From assembly GCF_900103825.1 (NCBI RefSeq), contig NZ_FNIF01000019.1, forward strand, positions 1 to 64,000: a stretch of DNA of 64,000 nucleotides, written 5' to 3'. The DNA comes from Paenibacillus sp. yr247. Its GTDB lineage: Bacteria; Bacillota; Bacilli; Paenibacillales; NBRC-103111. Position numbers and translations under genes: made by a program. Each line of letters opens with the position of its first letter. Positions within the stretch are counted from its first letter, which is position 1. The notes beneath the pieces are model-generated. The model was not told the DNA's origin. It saw only the letters and a program-made list of their open reading frames with translations, and did not search any database. Positions 16,091 to 23,799 of this stretch are shown here, one piece after another.

Positions 16091-16939
16091 TTAGTTCTTT
16101 AACTTGCCGAATACAGAACTTGTAACAGTTGAAGAATTAGAATGGGTAGAAGTATCTACAGGTCGATCCAAAATAAGTGGTTCTACAGGCATATTTTCTG
16201 TTGATTTAGGTTTCTGAGTTGAAGGATTAGAAGGTGTTGGCGATGGTGTAGGTTGTGATGTAGGTGGTGATATGTATGGTGGTGTAGGTGATATTGTTGA
16301 TGTAGGTTCCTTAATTGATTGCGATGGATTTACAATAGTTGGTCCATAAACTGATACTGTAACTGAAGGTGGCGGTGGTCCATAAACTGATACTGTAACT
16401 GAAGGTGGCGGTGCATTCAAAATGTTACTTGATATTTTCAATATTTCTTCTAATCTCGCCTGTGCTGTCTCAAAACCTGCATACAAAAATCCATAATCTT
16501 TATTCTTTGGATCTAAGCCCTTGGCTTTAATAACCATTTCACTAAGTGTATTTACTAAATCTTGTGATTGTTGTCTAATGGATTCGATTTCTCTACGAGA
16601 TCCATTCAATTGATCTGACATAATCACCGTTGCATGAGGGTCATATACTGAGTAGATTACCGTTGCTTCGGTTTTAACTTTTCCTTGAATGTCTAATAAT
16701 TTTGCTAGATTTGCATCTATGGAATATACACTTTGAGTTACTGTAGATGGAAATACGAAAGCAGCACCAATATTTGCTTTGAAAGATGTTTGATCCACAA
16801 ATTGAGAGTGTACTTTTGCAAGAGGAATGTTTGAGGTGGCTATGAGTAAGCAAACTGCGTACACGCTAACTCTTATCATTTTTTCTTTTTTACGTTTTGC
16901 ATACATGTGCCTACGCCTGCCTTTTCTCGACATTCTCAT
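16091..16939 (-). CDS. DUF4047/TapA-like Pro-rich exported protein
   Basis: 282 aa. A very basic N-terminus (RKGRRRHMYAKRKKEK) precedes a signal/membrane helix (VSVYAVCLLIATSNIPLA). The following segment SQFVDQTSFKANIGAAFVFP resembles the DUF4047-type proteins found next to sipW in Bacillus (my recollection, not searched). A helical region about residues 70-165 is followed by a perfect tandem repeat of the 12-mer PPPSVTVSVYGP, then a low-complexity Pro/Ser/Thr tail. ATG 16939 is chosen over 16951 because GAGGA fits it. First gene of the SipW cluster, so possibly a fibre anchor or assembly factor like TapA; this is inference. Confidence 0.75.
   Translation of the reverse strand: MRMSRKGRRRHMYAKRKKEKMIRVSVYAVCLLIATSNIPLAKVHSQFVDQTSFKANIGAAFVFPSTVTQSVYSIDANLAKLLDIQGKVKTEATVIYSVYDPHATVIMSDQLNGSRREIESIRQQSQDLVNTLSEMVIKAKGLDPKNKDYGFLYAGFETAQARLEEILKISSNILNAPPPSVTVSVYGPPPPSVTVSVYGPTIVNPSQSIKEPTSTISPTPPYISPPTSQPTPSPTPSNPSTQKPKSTENMPVEPLILDRPVDTSTHSNSSTVTSSVFGKLKN
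16346..16417 (-). repeat. 36-bp coding tandem repeat
   Basis: Two near-identical 36-bp units encode PPPSVTVSVYGP twice in the DUF4047-like gene. Nucleotide identity between the units is almost complete, so the duplication is recent or kept homogeneous. Confidence 0.85.
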
Positions 16940-16965
16940 ATAATTCCTCATTTCTTATAACATCA

Positions 16966-17024
16966 TGATACTTATCGTATCAGGTCTTACTACCAAAATA
17001 ATTTTTTTGATACATTTTGTATCA
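16966..17024 (-). promoter_or_regulatory. Twin palindromes upstream of the SipW locus
   Basis: Two 17-bp inverted repeats with the same geometry: TGATACTTATCGTATCA (16966-16982) and TGATACATTTTGTATCA (17008-17024), i.e. TGATAC-N5-GTATCA. Their centres are 42 bp apart, about four helical turns, which suits cooperative binding by one regulator. The nearer one lies about 27 bp ahead of the first gene's start. The regulator is unknown; SinR or AbrB sites have different reported consensus. Confidence 0.75.
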
Positions 17025-17452
17025 ATCTTGTTATTACCAAATTAGCATCAATTTGCTCATTACGCAAGTAAATTATGCCCGAAAAATTCTTATTGACAAT
17101 TACTTATTTCTTTAAGTTATACTGATTAATTGATTGCCTTTGCTGTACCATTTTATTAAATCATCTTTATGCTTTTGTGTTTCAAGTAAAATGTTGAGCA
17201 AATTATTTAATGCCAATTTTCGAATTTGTTGTATAAAAACAACGTTTTACATTGTATGGTTGACCACCACTGTAAGCCACAATGCCCATTTGTCGATTCA
17301 TTTTCGTTAAGAATAACTGAAGCCATTCGGCAAAAACTTACCGAAATTGTCGGAAACTAAAGCCTGGACGCTGTAGCGTATTTTTCATGTCCATCACCCT
17401 CCGTTTTCTCTTTTCAATAGATAGGGCGAAAAGAGAAGGTGTTTTGTGACAG
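17025..17452. other. Non-coding stretch upstream of SipW locus
   Basis: AT-rich region with no frame that has both a ribosome-binding site and family-like content. It holds a plus-strand promoter-like pair TTGACA (17094-17099) ... TATACT with a 19-bp spacer that faces no gene. It also holds an inverted repeat TTCTCTTTT / AAAAGAGAA (17406-17414, 17429-17437). Part of this may be decayed sequence. Confidence 0.5.
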
Positions 17453-17508
17453 AAATAAAATCAACCTCCAACCCAACTGACATGTGGAATTGGAGGTTGA
17501 TTTTATTT
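17453..17508. terminator. Bidirectional terminator-like hairpin
   Basis: Perfect 19-bp inverted repeat (17453-17471 with 17490-17508), AAATAAAATCAACCTCCAA and its complement, loop 18. A/T-rich bases of the stem serve as T-runs either way. It lies three bases after the ABC permease stop. Confidence 0.85.
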
Positions 17509-17511
17509 TAA

Positions 17512-18297
17512 TTATGATCCTGCACCACGATAACGTTTCACACCGATATTCCAAACCGAAATACCAAAGATGCTGAAAGCAATACCAACAACCGGTGTCA
17601 GCAGCGCGAACCACTTCCAGTTCTCCGGGTCGATGAAATAAGCGGCCGGGTAGAACCCGACAAACGCGAAAGGTAGAATCCACGTCAAAATATTTCTCAA
17701 TAGTTTATTGTAAATCGTTGCCGGGTACCTTCCATAGTTCTGGATGTTCCAAATCAACGGCAGGATACCCGTCGGCGCATCGGAGAAAAAGGCGAGCGAC
17801 GTCAGCGAGATGTAGACCCCTGCGTAAATGAGGATTGATCCAATAACCATTAAGATGAAGATAAGCGGATCGTGCCAGTGAAAAGGTATGCCCAGCTTTA
17901 TCCAGGAGTAGATCATCACAATCAGACCTGCCAGCGCACTGAACAGTGAAGCCGGGTCTAGATTTTCAAGCATCAACTGCCACAGATTGTATGCAGGACG
18001 CGTCAGGATGCGGTCCATTTCCCCTTTTACAATATAACGCTCACTAAAGCCCCATAAATTAAAAAAGGAAATAAATATACCGTACGGAATCATAAAATAA
18101 CCGTAAATGAACAAAATTTGTTCTTGATTCCAGCCGCCGAGCGATTGCGTTTGCAAAAATACGACAAGAATGAAGAATAAGTTCAAACCATTGAACATCA
18201 AGTCGGAGAGAACTTCAATCCAGAAATCAGATCGGTAGGTGAGACGGGTTTTCATGTAATTTTTCAAATAGTCAACAACTAGGGAGATATAGAACAT
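17512..18297 (-). CDS. ABC-2 type permease (second subunit)
   Basis: 261-aa integral membrane protein with six hydrophobic segments; FWIEVLSDLMFNGLNLFF and a conserved MDRILTRPAYNLWQ segment are typical of the DUF990-type ABC-2 permeases. It pairs with the permease encoded immediately upstream (6-bp gap) and the ATPase at 19091 to form an exporter. The substrate is unknown. The start follows GGGGGG by ten bases. Confidence 0.9.
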   Translation of the reverse strand: MFYISLVVDYLKNYMKTRLTYRSDFWIEVLSDLMFNGLNLFFILVVFLQTQSLGGWNQEQILFIYGYFMIPYGIFISFFNLWGFSERYIVKGEMDRILTRPAYNLWQLMLENLDPASLFSALAGLIVMIYSWIKLGIPFHWHDPLIFILMVIGSILIYAGVYISLTSLAFFSDAPTGILPLIWNIQNYGRYPATIYNKLLRNILTWILPFAFVGFYPAAYFIDPENWKWFALLTPVVGIAFSIFGISVWNIGVKRYRGAGS

Positions 18298-18303
18298 CGT
18301 ATG

Positions 18304-19098
18304 CTAACCCCCCTGTACGAATAGACGTGTTTTGGATTTAACCCACAGGACATAAATCGGAATAATTAAGAGCAGGAACCACACCACTTGGACACCAACG
18401 TTTTGAAAAATCGCAGTGCCTGTAATTTTTCCTGTGAAAACAGCACTCGGCAAGTACGTAATCGCTTGAAAAGGCAGCCACTCCAAGACCGATTTGGACC
18501 ACCCTGGGAAAAAGGAGATCGGAATAATTAAACCGGAGAACAGGTCAACCGCAATACGCTTCATGCGCATGAGACCTTCGTTATTTTCCAAGAAGAATGC
18601 GAATAAGCCCGTAATAATATTAAGCTGGGTATTAATTAGAAAGCTGAAAAAAAGCATCAAGAAGTAGATGGCCCAAAGACCCGGATCAGTTGGGAATTGA
18701 ATCGGTAAGAGAAGCCAAATGAAAATCATTCCCGGTGTTGTAAAGAGAAATAGGCGAAATACGCCTTCTCCTAATCCCTGCATCATTTTCACAAAGATAT
18801 AGTTGTATGGCCGAATGAATTGGATGGCTACGCTGCCGTCACGAATTTCATTCGCAATTTCACGGTCCAAGTTATTGAAGTAGAAAGCACGTCCCATCCA
18901 AGAAATAGCCACATAAGTCGTCATCTGACCCAGGGTCAGACCGCCAATTATAGCTTGCTCACCATAAATAGCCTTATATACAAAATAATAGGAACCAATA
19001 TTGAGTGCATAGATCAAAATGCCGCTGTAGTAATTAACACGGTAAGCGAGCATCATAAGAAACCGCATGCGAATAACTTCTAAATAAGCACTAAGCAT
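18304..19098 (-). CDS. ABC-2 type permease (first subunit)
   Basis: 264-aa integral membrane protein with about six TM segments, related to the next permease (both carry the RDG/RPYN or RPAYN loop after an EI..GEMD-like stretch; here EIRDGSVAIQFIRPYNY). Overlaps the ATPase gene by 8 bp, so it is translationally coupled to it. Together they make an ATP-driven exporter of the DUF990 family, sometimes annotated as daunorubicin/viologen exporters; specificity cannot be read here. Confidence 0.9.
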   Translation of the reverse strand: MLSAYLEVIRMRFLMMLAYRVNYYSGILIYALNIGSYYFVYKAIYGEQAIIGGLTLGQMTTYVAISWMGRAFYFNNLDREIANEIRDGSVAIQFIRPYNYIFVKMMQGLGEGVFRLFLFTTPGMIFIWLLLPIQFPTDPGLWAIYFLMLFFSFLINTQLNIITGLFAFFLENNEGLMRMKRIAVDLFSGLIIPISFFPGWSKSVLEWLPFQAITYLPSAVFTGKITGTAIFQNVGVQVVWFLLLIIPIYVLWVKSKTRLFVQGG

Positions 19099-20146
19099 GT
19101 GTCGGGACTCCCTCTGGCTGCTTCGCTTCCTCTGGGCGTTTCACATCGGCTGAGCCGGCTTTATAAATTTCGCGTACGATATCGTCGGTGTTGGTTTCAT
19201 TGATTTTGATATCTTGGATTTGCAGCACGCCGACTACGCGGCTAAGCACCTCGGAAACATTGGCACGCTCGTGAGGAATGAATACTTTGGCGGACAACTC
19301 ATTTTCAAGCTGCCAGGCAACGTCTAGGCCCCGCGTAAGCTCTTGGAGACGAGGCAGTGTGACCGGATTCTCAAACTGAAGCACGACTTCTTTGCCTTTA
19401 CCCCATTTAATCTTCAGTTCTTCGAGTCCGCCATCATAAATAATTCGGCCATCATCGAGCATAATAACACGCGAACAGAGTGCTTCAATATCCTGCAAAT
19501 CGTGCGTTGTAAGTAAAATAGTTGTTTCGTAACGCTGATTGAGCGATTTGAGAAATTCGCGAATTTCGGTTTTAACGACGATATCCAGACCAATGGTTGG
19601 CTCATCTAAGAAGAGGATGGCTGGATTATGAATGAGAGAAGCAGCTAACTCACAACGCATCCGCTGCCCCAGACTTAGCTTACGGACAGGTCGTGATAAC
19701 AGATCGGATAATTGTAGGCGATCAACGAGCTCATCGAGGCGTTTTTTATAATCGGCTTCTGAAACGCGATACACTTTTTTCAATAATTGAAATGATTCGA
19801 CAACACCGATGTCCCACCACAGCTGACTGCGTTGACCAAAAACGACGCCGATCCCAGCTACGAATTTTTCGCGCTCTTTAAATGGAACGAAGCCATTAAC
19901 CTTGATATGTCCTGAAGTAGGTACAAGAATACCCGTAAGCATCTTAATCGTCGTGGACTTTCCGGCGCCATTTTCACCGATATATCCACAAATTTCGCCC
20001 TTAGGAATTTGAAAGCTGATGTCTTTCACAGCTGTAATATGCTTATATTCTCTATGGAATAAATCTTGAAAGGCACCCTTTAAACCCCCGCGGTTCTGCT
20101 GAACTTGAAATTCTTTGCGCAGTAGTTGAACATCTATGGCTAACAT
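19091..20146 (-). CDS. ABC transporter ATP-binding protein
   Basis: 351-aa ATPase. Walker A GENGAGKST near residue 60, Q-loop in VVFGQRSQLWWD, signature LSLGQRMRCELA, Walker B ILFLDEPTIGLD, H-loop TTHD. The C-terminal ~100 residues form the extra domain usual in ABC-2 exporters of this type. First gene of a three-gene operon with two permeases. The start follows GGGGGAAG. Confidence 0.95.
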   Translation of the reverse strand: MLAIDVQLLRKEFQVQQNRGGLKGAFQDLFHREYKHITAVKDISFQIPKGEICGYIGENGAGKSTTIKMLTGILVPTSGHIKVNGFVPFKEREKFVAGIGVVFGQRSQLWWDIGVVESFQLLKKVYRVSEADYKKRLDELVDRLQLSDLLSRPVRKLSLGQRMRCELAASLIHNPAILFLDEPTIGLDIVVKTEIREFLKSLNQRYETTILLTTHDLQDIEALCSRVIMLDDGRIIYDGGLEELKIKWGKGKEVVLQFENPVTLPRLQELTRGLDVAWQLENELSAKVFIPHERANVSEVLSRVVGVLQIQDIKINETNTDDIVREIYKAGSADVKRPEEAKQPEGVPTHA

Positions 20147-20343
20147 GAACTTCCCCCTGTTTGTGTAGACTCGGCTACATATAACGGCAAAATCCGCCGC
20201 AACTTGCTATCGAAGTTTCGCAGCATCTATAATATGGATCATAAAGACGAATTGTAAAACATACTCAACAAACTCATGATACATGAATTCTGTAAGAAAA
20301 AAAAGTACAGATTATCTCTACTTTTGAAAGGAGCGCAGAACCA

Positions 20344-21378
20344 TTGAGAATCATAAAACGAACCTTGCTCCTGATCGGCTTACTGCTTATGGTGGTGGCC
20401 GGTTATTATTCTTATTCCTTTTATCATTTTGCGAATAGTATCTCCCATAAATCCGACACACCTCAAGGAAGCGGTACCTTGATTGCCCAAACCTTTAAAG
20501 AAAAAGGTGATAAATATACCCCACCCAAATGGGAAGGCAAACAGCGCGTCAATATCTTACTGTTGGGTGGAGATTCGCGTGGTATGAAGAAGAATGAGTT
20601 ACCCCGTTCAGACAGTATTATGCTAGCATCCATTGATCCTGTAACGAAGAAAGCTCATCTTTTCTCTATCCTGCGAGACACATATGTAAAAATTCCAGGC
20701 GAGGGCGAAGATCGGATCAACTCAGCGATTACAACCGGCGGTCCAAATTTAGCAATGAAAACGGTCAGCGATTTGCTTGGGATCCCTATTCAGTATTATG
20801 TTTATACTGACTTTACAGGATTTATTGCACTTATTGATGCCATTGGCGGGATTGATATCGACGTCGAAAAAGATATGAAATATTCGGACTCTGAAGATGA
20901 TCATGTGTATGATATTAATTTGAAAAAAGGAATGCAGCATCTCGATGGAAAAACAGCCTTGCAGTATGTGCGGTTCCGTCATGATGCGTTGTCAGACTTC
21001 TCACGCACAGAAAGACAACGAAAGTTTTTGACGGCTGTCGTTCAGAAAATGCAATACACCTCATCACTTATTAAGCTGCCAAAAATACTGAATGCTATGG
21101 ATCCCTACATTGATACTAATCTTAGTGTGGCGGATATGCTGAAGTTGGGGACATTAGGCTATGAAGCCAAAGCTGACGGTATCGTCAGTTCCCAACTGCC
21201 GCCGACTGACCTGCTGATTGAGAAAAACGTCCGCGGCGCAGCTGTTATTACAGCGAATAAAGAGAAGCTGCAGCTTTATGTGAAGGATTTATTTGCAGGA
21301 AAGGCCGAGGCGGACTCTGGTCCTATGAAGCCATCGCCTTCTTCTACACCGAAGTCTTCAGTCAAGACGATGAAGTGA
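20344..21378 (+). CDS. LytR-CpsA-Psr (LCP) family ligase
   Basis: 344 aa. One N-terminal TM helix (LLLIGLLLMVVAGYY) and an extracytoplasmic LCP domain from about residue 70: NILLLGGDSRG, RSDSIMLASIDP, SILRDTYVKIPG, RINSAITTGG and RFRHDALSDFSRTERQR. LCP enzymes attach wall teichoic acid or other anionic polymers to peptidoglycan; the conserved Asp and Arg residues of the active site are present. TTG start ten bases after AAGGAG. A short inverted repeat (20301-20325) lies just before the ribosome-binding site. It is followed by a terminator. Confidence 0.93.
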   Translation: MRIIKRTLLLIGLLLMVVAGYYSYSFYHFANSISHKSDTPQGSGTLIAQTFKEKGDKYTPPKWEGKQRVNILLLGGDSRGMKKNELPRSDSIMLASIDPVTKKAHLFSILRDTYVKIPGEGEDRINSAITTGGPNLAMKTVSDLLGIPIQYYVYTDFTGFIALIDAIGGIDIDVEKDMKYSDSEDDHVYDINLKKGMQHLDGKTALQYVRFRHDALSDFSRTERQRKFLTAVVQKMQYTSSLIKLPKILNAMDPYIDTNLSVADMLKLGTLGYEAKADGIVSSQLPPTDLLIEKNVRGAAVITANKEKLQLYVKDLFAGKAEADSGPMKPSPSSTPKSSVKTMK

Positions 21379-21415
21379 AGGAGTCTTGTGATAATCAGGT
21401 TGAATTTAAGATCAC

Positions 21416-21461
21416 AGCCTCTACTTGATCGGGCTTACGCCCTTTAGGTAGAGGCTTTTTG
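21416..21461 (+). terminator. Terminator of LCP gene
   Basis: AGCCTCTAC / GTAGAGGCT arms (21416-21424, 21448-21456), internal GGGC/GCCC pairing, then TTTTT. Confidence 0.9.
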
Positions 21462-21505
21462 TAAGATCATTAAGTACATAATAGGATAAAGGAATGATTT
21501 TTCTT

Positions 21506-22852
21506 ATGGAACGCAAAAACTCCGAGCAGTTATATCAAGAAGCACTGAAACACATCGTGGGCGGGGTCAACTCTCCCTCCCGCTCATTCAAAGCCGTCGG
21601 CGGCGGCGCGCCAGTCTTCATGCAGCGTGCGCAGGGCGCACACTTCTGGGATGTTGACGGCAATCGCTTCATCGATTACCTCGCCGCCTATGGCCCTATC
21701 ATTACCGGTCACGCGCATCCGCATGTGACCGAAGCGATTTGCCGCGCCGCACAGAACGGCACACTGTACGGCACCCCGACCGAACTCGAGATCGAGTTCG
21801 CCAAGATGCTGAAGTCGGCGATCCCATCGCTCGACAAAGTACGCTTCGTCAACTCCGGCACAGAGGCCGTGATGACGACGATTCGCGTGGCGCGCGCTTA
21901 CACGAAGCGCACAAAGATCATTAAGTTTGCCGGGTGCTACCACGGCCACTCGGATCTTGTGCTGGTGGCGGCCGGTTCCGGGCCGTCCACGCTTGGCACG
22001 CCGGATAGCGCCGGCGTACCAGCGAGCATCGCGCAAGAGGTCATTACGGTGCCGTTCAACGACATTCCGGCACTTGAGGCCGCGCTTGCACGCTTCAGTG
22101 AAGAAATTGCCGCGGTAATGGTGGAGCCCATCGTCGGCAACTTCGGCATGGTCATGCCCCATGCCGGCTACCTCGAGCAGCTCTGCGCAGCTGCTCGTAA
22201 ACACAGTGCCCTCGTCATCTACGACGAGGTCATCACGGCATTCCGCTTCCATTTCGGAGCGGCACAGACCTACCCTGGCCTCCCGCTCGTGGAGGGCGGC
22301 ACTTCCGAGGCGGCGGCGCGCTTCGCCGCTGTGGAACCGGACCTTACGGCCCTCGGCAAAGTGATCGGCGGCGGGCTGCCGATCGGTGCTTACGGGGGCC
22401 GCAAGGCCGTGATGGAGCAGGTCGCTCCGCTCGGACCTGCTTATCAAGCCGGCACGATGGCGGGGAACCCCGCCTCCATCTCGGCCGGCATCGCCTGCTT
22501 GGAAGTCCTCCAGCAGGCCGGTGTTTATGCCAAGCTCGAGCAGCTTGGCGCAGCACTTGCGGGCGGCATCGCGGAATCCGCCGCCCGTCATGGTATCGCC
22601 TTGACGCTTAATCGCATCGGAGGCGCCTTCTCCACCCACTTCTGTGACCATCCCGTCACGAATTATGACGAAGCACAGGACACCGATGGCGAACGCTTTG
22701 CTGATTTCTTCCGACTTATGCTGGAGCAAGGAATTAACCTCGCTCCATCCAAATATGAGGCGTGGTTTATGACGCTGGCCCACACCGATGACGACATCGC
22801 ACAAACACTCGATGCTGTTGATCGAGCTTTCAAAACGATGAAAACACGCTAA
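21506..22852 (+). CDS. hemL: Glutamate-1-semialdehyde 2,1-aminomutase
   Basis: 448-aa PLP enzyme of haem synthesis that converts glutamate-1-semialdehyde to 5-aminolevulinate. Shows [10 protein letters not shown], the PLP-binding FVNSGTEA and YDEVITAFR segments, and the Schiff-base lysine Lys285 in [17 protein letters not shown]. Compared with the family there is an insertion of about 20 residues ([16 protein letters not shown] region, about 260-275) before [11 protein letters not shown] 21506 is chosen over 21494 because AAAGGA lies too close to the latter. The gene is clearly GC-richer than its neighbours from about 21560 to 22650. No other hem gene is adjacent, so it may be a second, GsaB-like copy. 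No hairpin terminator follows; a G-rich tandem tract does. Confidence 0.93.
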   Translation: MERKNSEQLYQEALKHIVGGVNSPSRSFKAVGGGAPVFMQRAQGAHFWDVDGNRFIDYLAAYGPIITGHAHPHVTEAICRAAQNGTLYGTPTELEIEFAKMLKSAIPSLDKVRFVNSGTEAVMTTIRVARAYTKRTKIIKFAGCYHGHSDLVLVAAGSGPSTLGTPDSAGVPASIAQEVITVPFNDIPALEAALARFSEEIAAVMVEPIVGNFGMVMPHAGYLEQLCAAARKHSALVIYDEVITAFRFHFGAAQTYPGLPLVEGGTSEAAARFAAVEPDLTALGKVIGGGLPIGAYGGRKAVMEQVAPLGPAYQAGTMAGNPASISAGIACLEVLQQAGVYAKLEQLGAALAGGIAESAARHGIALTLNRIGGAFSTHFCDHPVTNYDEAQDTDGERFADFFRLMLEQGINLAPSKYEAWFMTLAHTDDDIAQTLDAVDRAFKTMKTR

Positions 22853-22869
22853 AAATATGTAAGTGGTTA

Positions 22870-22902
22870 CGGGGTACGGGGTACGGGGTACGGGGTAGGG
22901 GT
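22870..22902 (+). repeat. G-quadruplex-type tandem tract
   Basis: Four tandem 7-bp units CGGGGTA give five runs of GGGG separated by TAC or TA, starting 18 bases after the hemL stop. On the plus strand (hemL mRNA sense) this meets the standard G4 pattern of four-G runs with 2-3 base loops. Confidence 0.85.
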
Positions 22903-22908
22903 CGCTTA

Positions 22909-23090
22909 AATGTAAAAAGTGCAGCTAATTTAGACTAAATGCATGATTTTGAGTGAAATCATGCAATAAGTGCAGCTAATTCTCTCAACTCCCTCACTTT
23001 TGGGCTAAAACGCGATAATTTGATGTACTAAATGCATGATTACACCTCAAAATCGTAAATACTCAGTAATCTACTGTACTTTTTGCATCT
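22909..23090 (+). repeat. Dispersed intergenic repeat, copy A
   Basis: Core 22958-23090 (133 bp) starts ATCATGCAATAAGTGCAGC and ends TACTGTACTTTTTGCATCT, i.e. imperfect terminal inverted repeats. It shares the internal block AATTTGATGTACTAAATGCAT with the copies at 45654-45788 and 57988-58119. A further TGTAAAAAGTGCAGCTAA unit lies 51 bp upstream of the core start, exactly as in copy C. A hairpin TGCATGATTT / AAATCATGCA (22940-22965) overlaps the 5' part. A lone related motif GTGCAAAAAGTACAGCTAAT is at 23221-23240. Confidence 0.85.
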
Positions 23091-23598
23091 CATTTTTTAT
23101 GAGTCTGGTTATGCCGTCTTAATGCTGCATTATTACCCATTACTTGTATGGGTGTACGTTAAGATAACTTGGAGTAGCTAGCCCTTTGCATTGATCGTTC
23201 ATGCAGCCAATCAGTCAATCGTGCAAAAAGTACAGCTAATCACGCTAATTCCCCCATTGCCCCCATCACCAAACATGTCCCAGAAACGAACTATGATCCT
23301 GTCAGGATCATAGTTCGTTCGTATTTTACGGGTACCCCAAGCCAGGAATAAACTGGTTTTATTCACCATTATGCAGAAAAGGTAACGCTTACATTCGTGT
23401 TTTCGTTCTGCAACTATTGTCGGATCAACTTTTTCATGCTATTCTAAGATTACTTTTACCCTTTTCCCGAAATGGCTAGTTTTCACAGTATTTTCCTAGA
23501 AAGTTAGGGCACGATTTACAAATTATTTATTGATTTTTGTGCGTAATGCCTTACTTTAATACGGGGCGATTAGAGCCTTATGTCAGGGGATTTATTTC
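23091..23598. other. Rest of the hemL-gltB intergenic region
   Basis: No supported gene. It contains a near-perfect long inverted repeat AACGAACTATGATCCTG / CAGGATCATAGTTCGTT (23285-23301 and 23303-23319) with almost no loop, and otherwise AT-rich sequence. I see no T-box or other known riboswitch. Confidence 0.5.
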
Positions 23599-23599
23599 T

Positions 23600-23628
23600 T
23601 TGAAATTGGCGAACTATTCAGTTAAATT
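23600..23628 (+). promoter_or_regulatory. Candidate gltB promoter
   Basis: -35 TTGAAA (23600-23605), 17-bp spacer, -10 TAAATT (23623-23628), about 155 bp ahead of the proposed gltB start. This would leave a leader holding two possible short upstream reading frames. Confidence 0.45.
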
Positions 23629-23753
23629 GCATTTTTATTCATATTCTTGCATGTTTCGTTTTTGACCACTTTGTGGTGATTCATTGAAAATGCTTGGGGT
23701 TGCGGGCTCAATTGGCCTGAATGCAAGAAACGTAGTGCAAGAGGAGTTTAAAT

Positions 23754-23799
23754 ATGTATGGGAGGTGACGGTCAGGCGACTGACCAGAGCAATGAATGA
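23754..23799 (+). promoter_or_regulatory. gltB initiation region: upstream frames and SD-hairpin-ATG
   Basis: GAGGAG at 23741 precedes ATG 23754 (ATG TAT GGG AGG TGA, four codons). A second ATG, 23758, opens a 13-codon frame ending at 23799, just inside gltB. The strong SD GGGAGGTGA (23760-23768) lies 23 bases before the gltB ATG. A perfect hairpin GGTCAG-GCGA-CTGACC (23770-23785) fills the gap; if folded it would leave about seven unpaired bases between SD and ATG. Confidence 0.6.

Noticed and set aside
17025..17452. Possible insertion-sequence remnant upstream of the SipW locus
   Set aside because: No transposase motif in any frame and no target duplication could be identified; left as unexplained non-coding DNA.
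21584..22804. A 406-aa open frame on the minus strand opposite hemL
   Set aside because: It is a shadow of a GC-rich gene: no ribosome-binding site, Arg/Gly/His-rich composition, and the plus strand has full aminomutase motifs.
22870..22902. Short tandem units considered as a CRISPR array
   Set aside because: Units are 7 bp with no spacers; no cas genes anywhere in the window.
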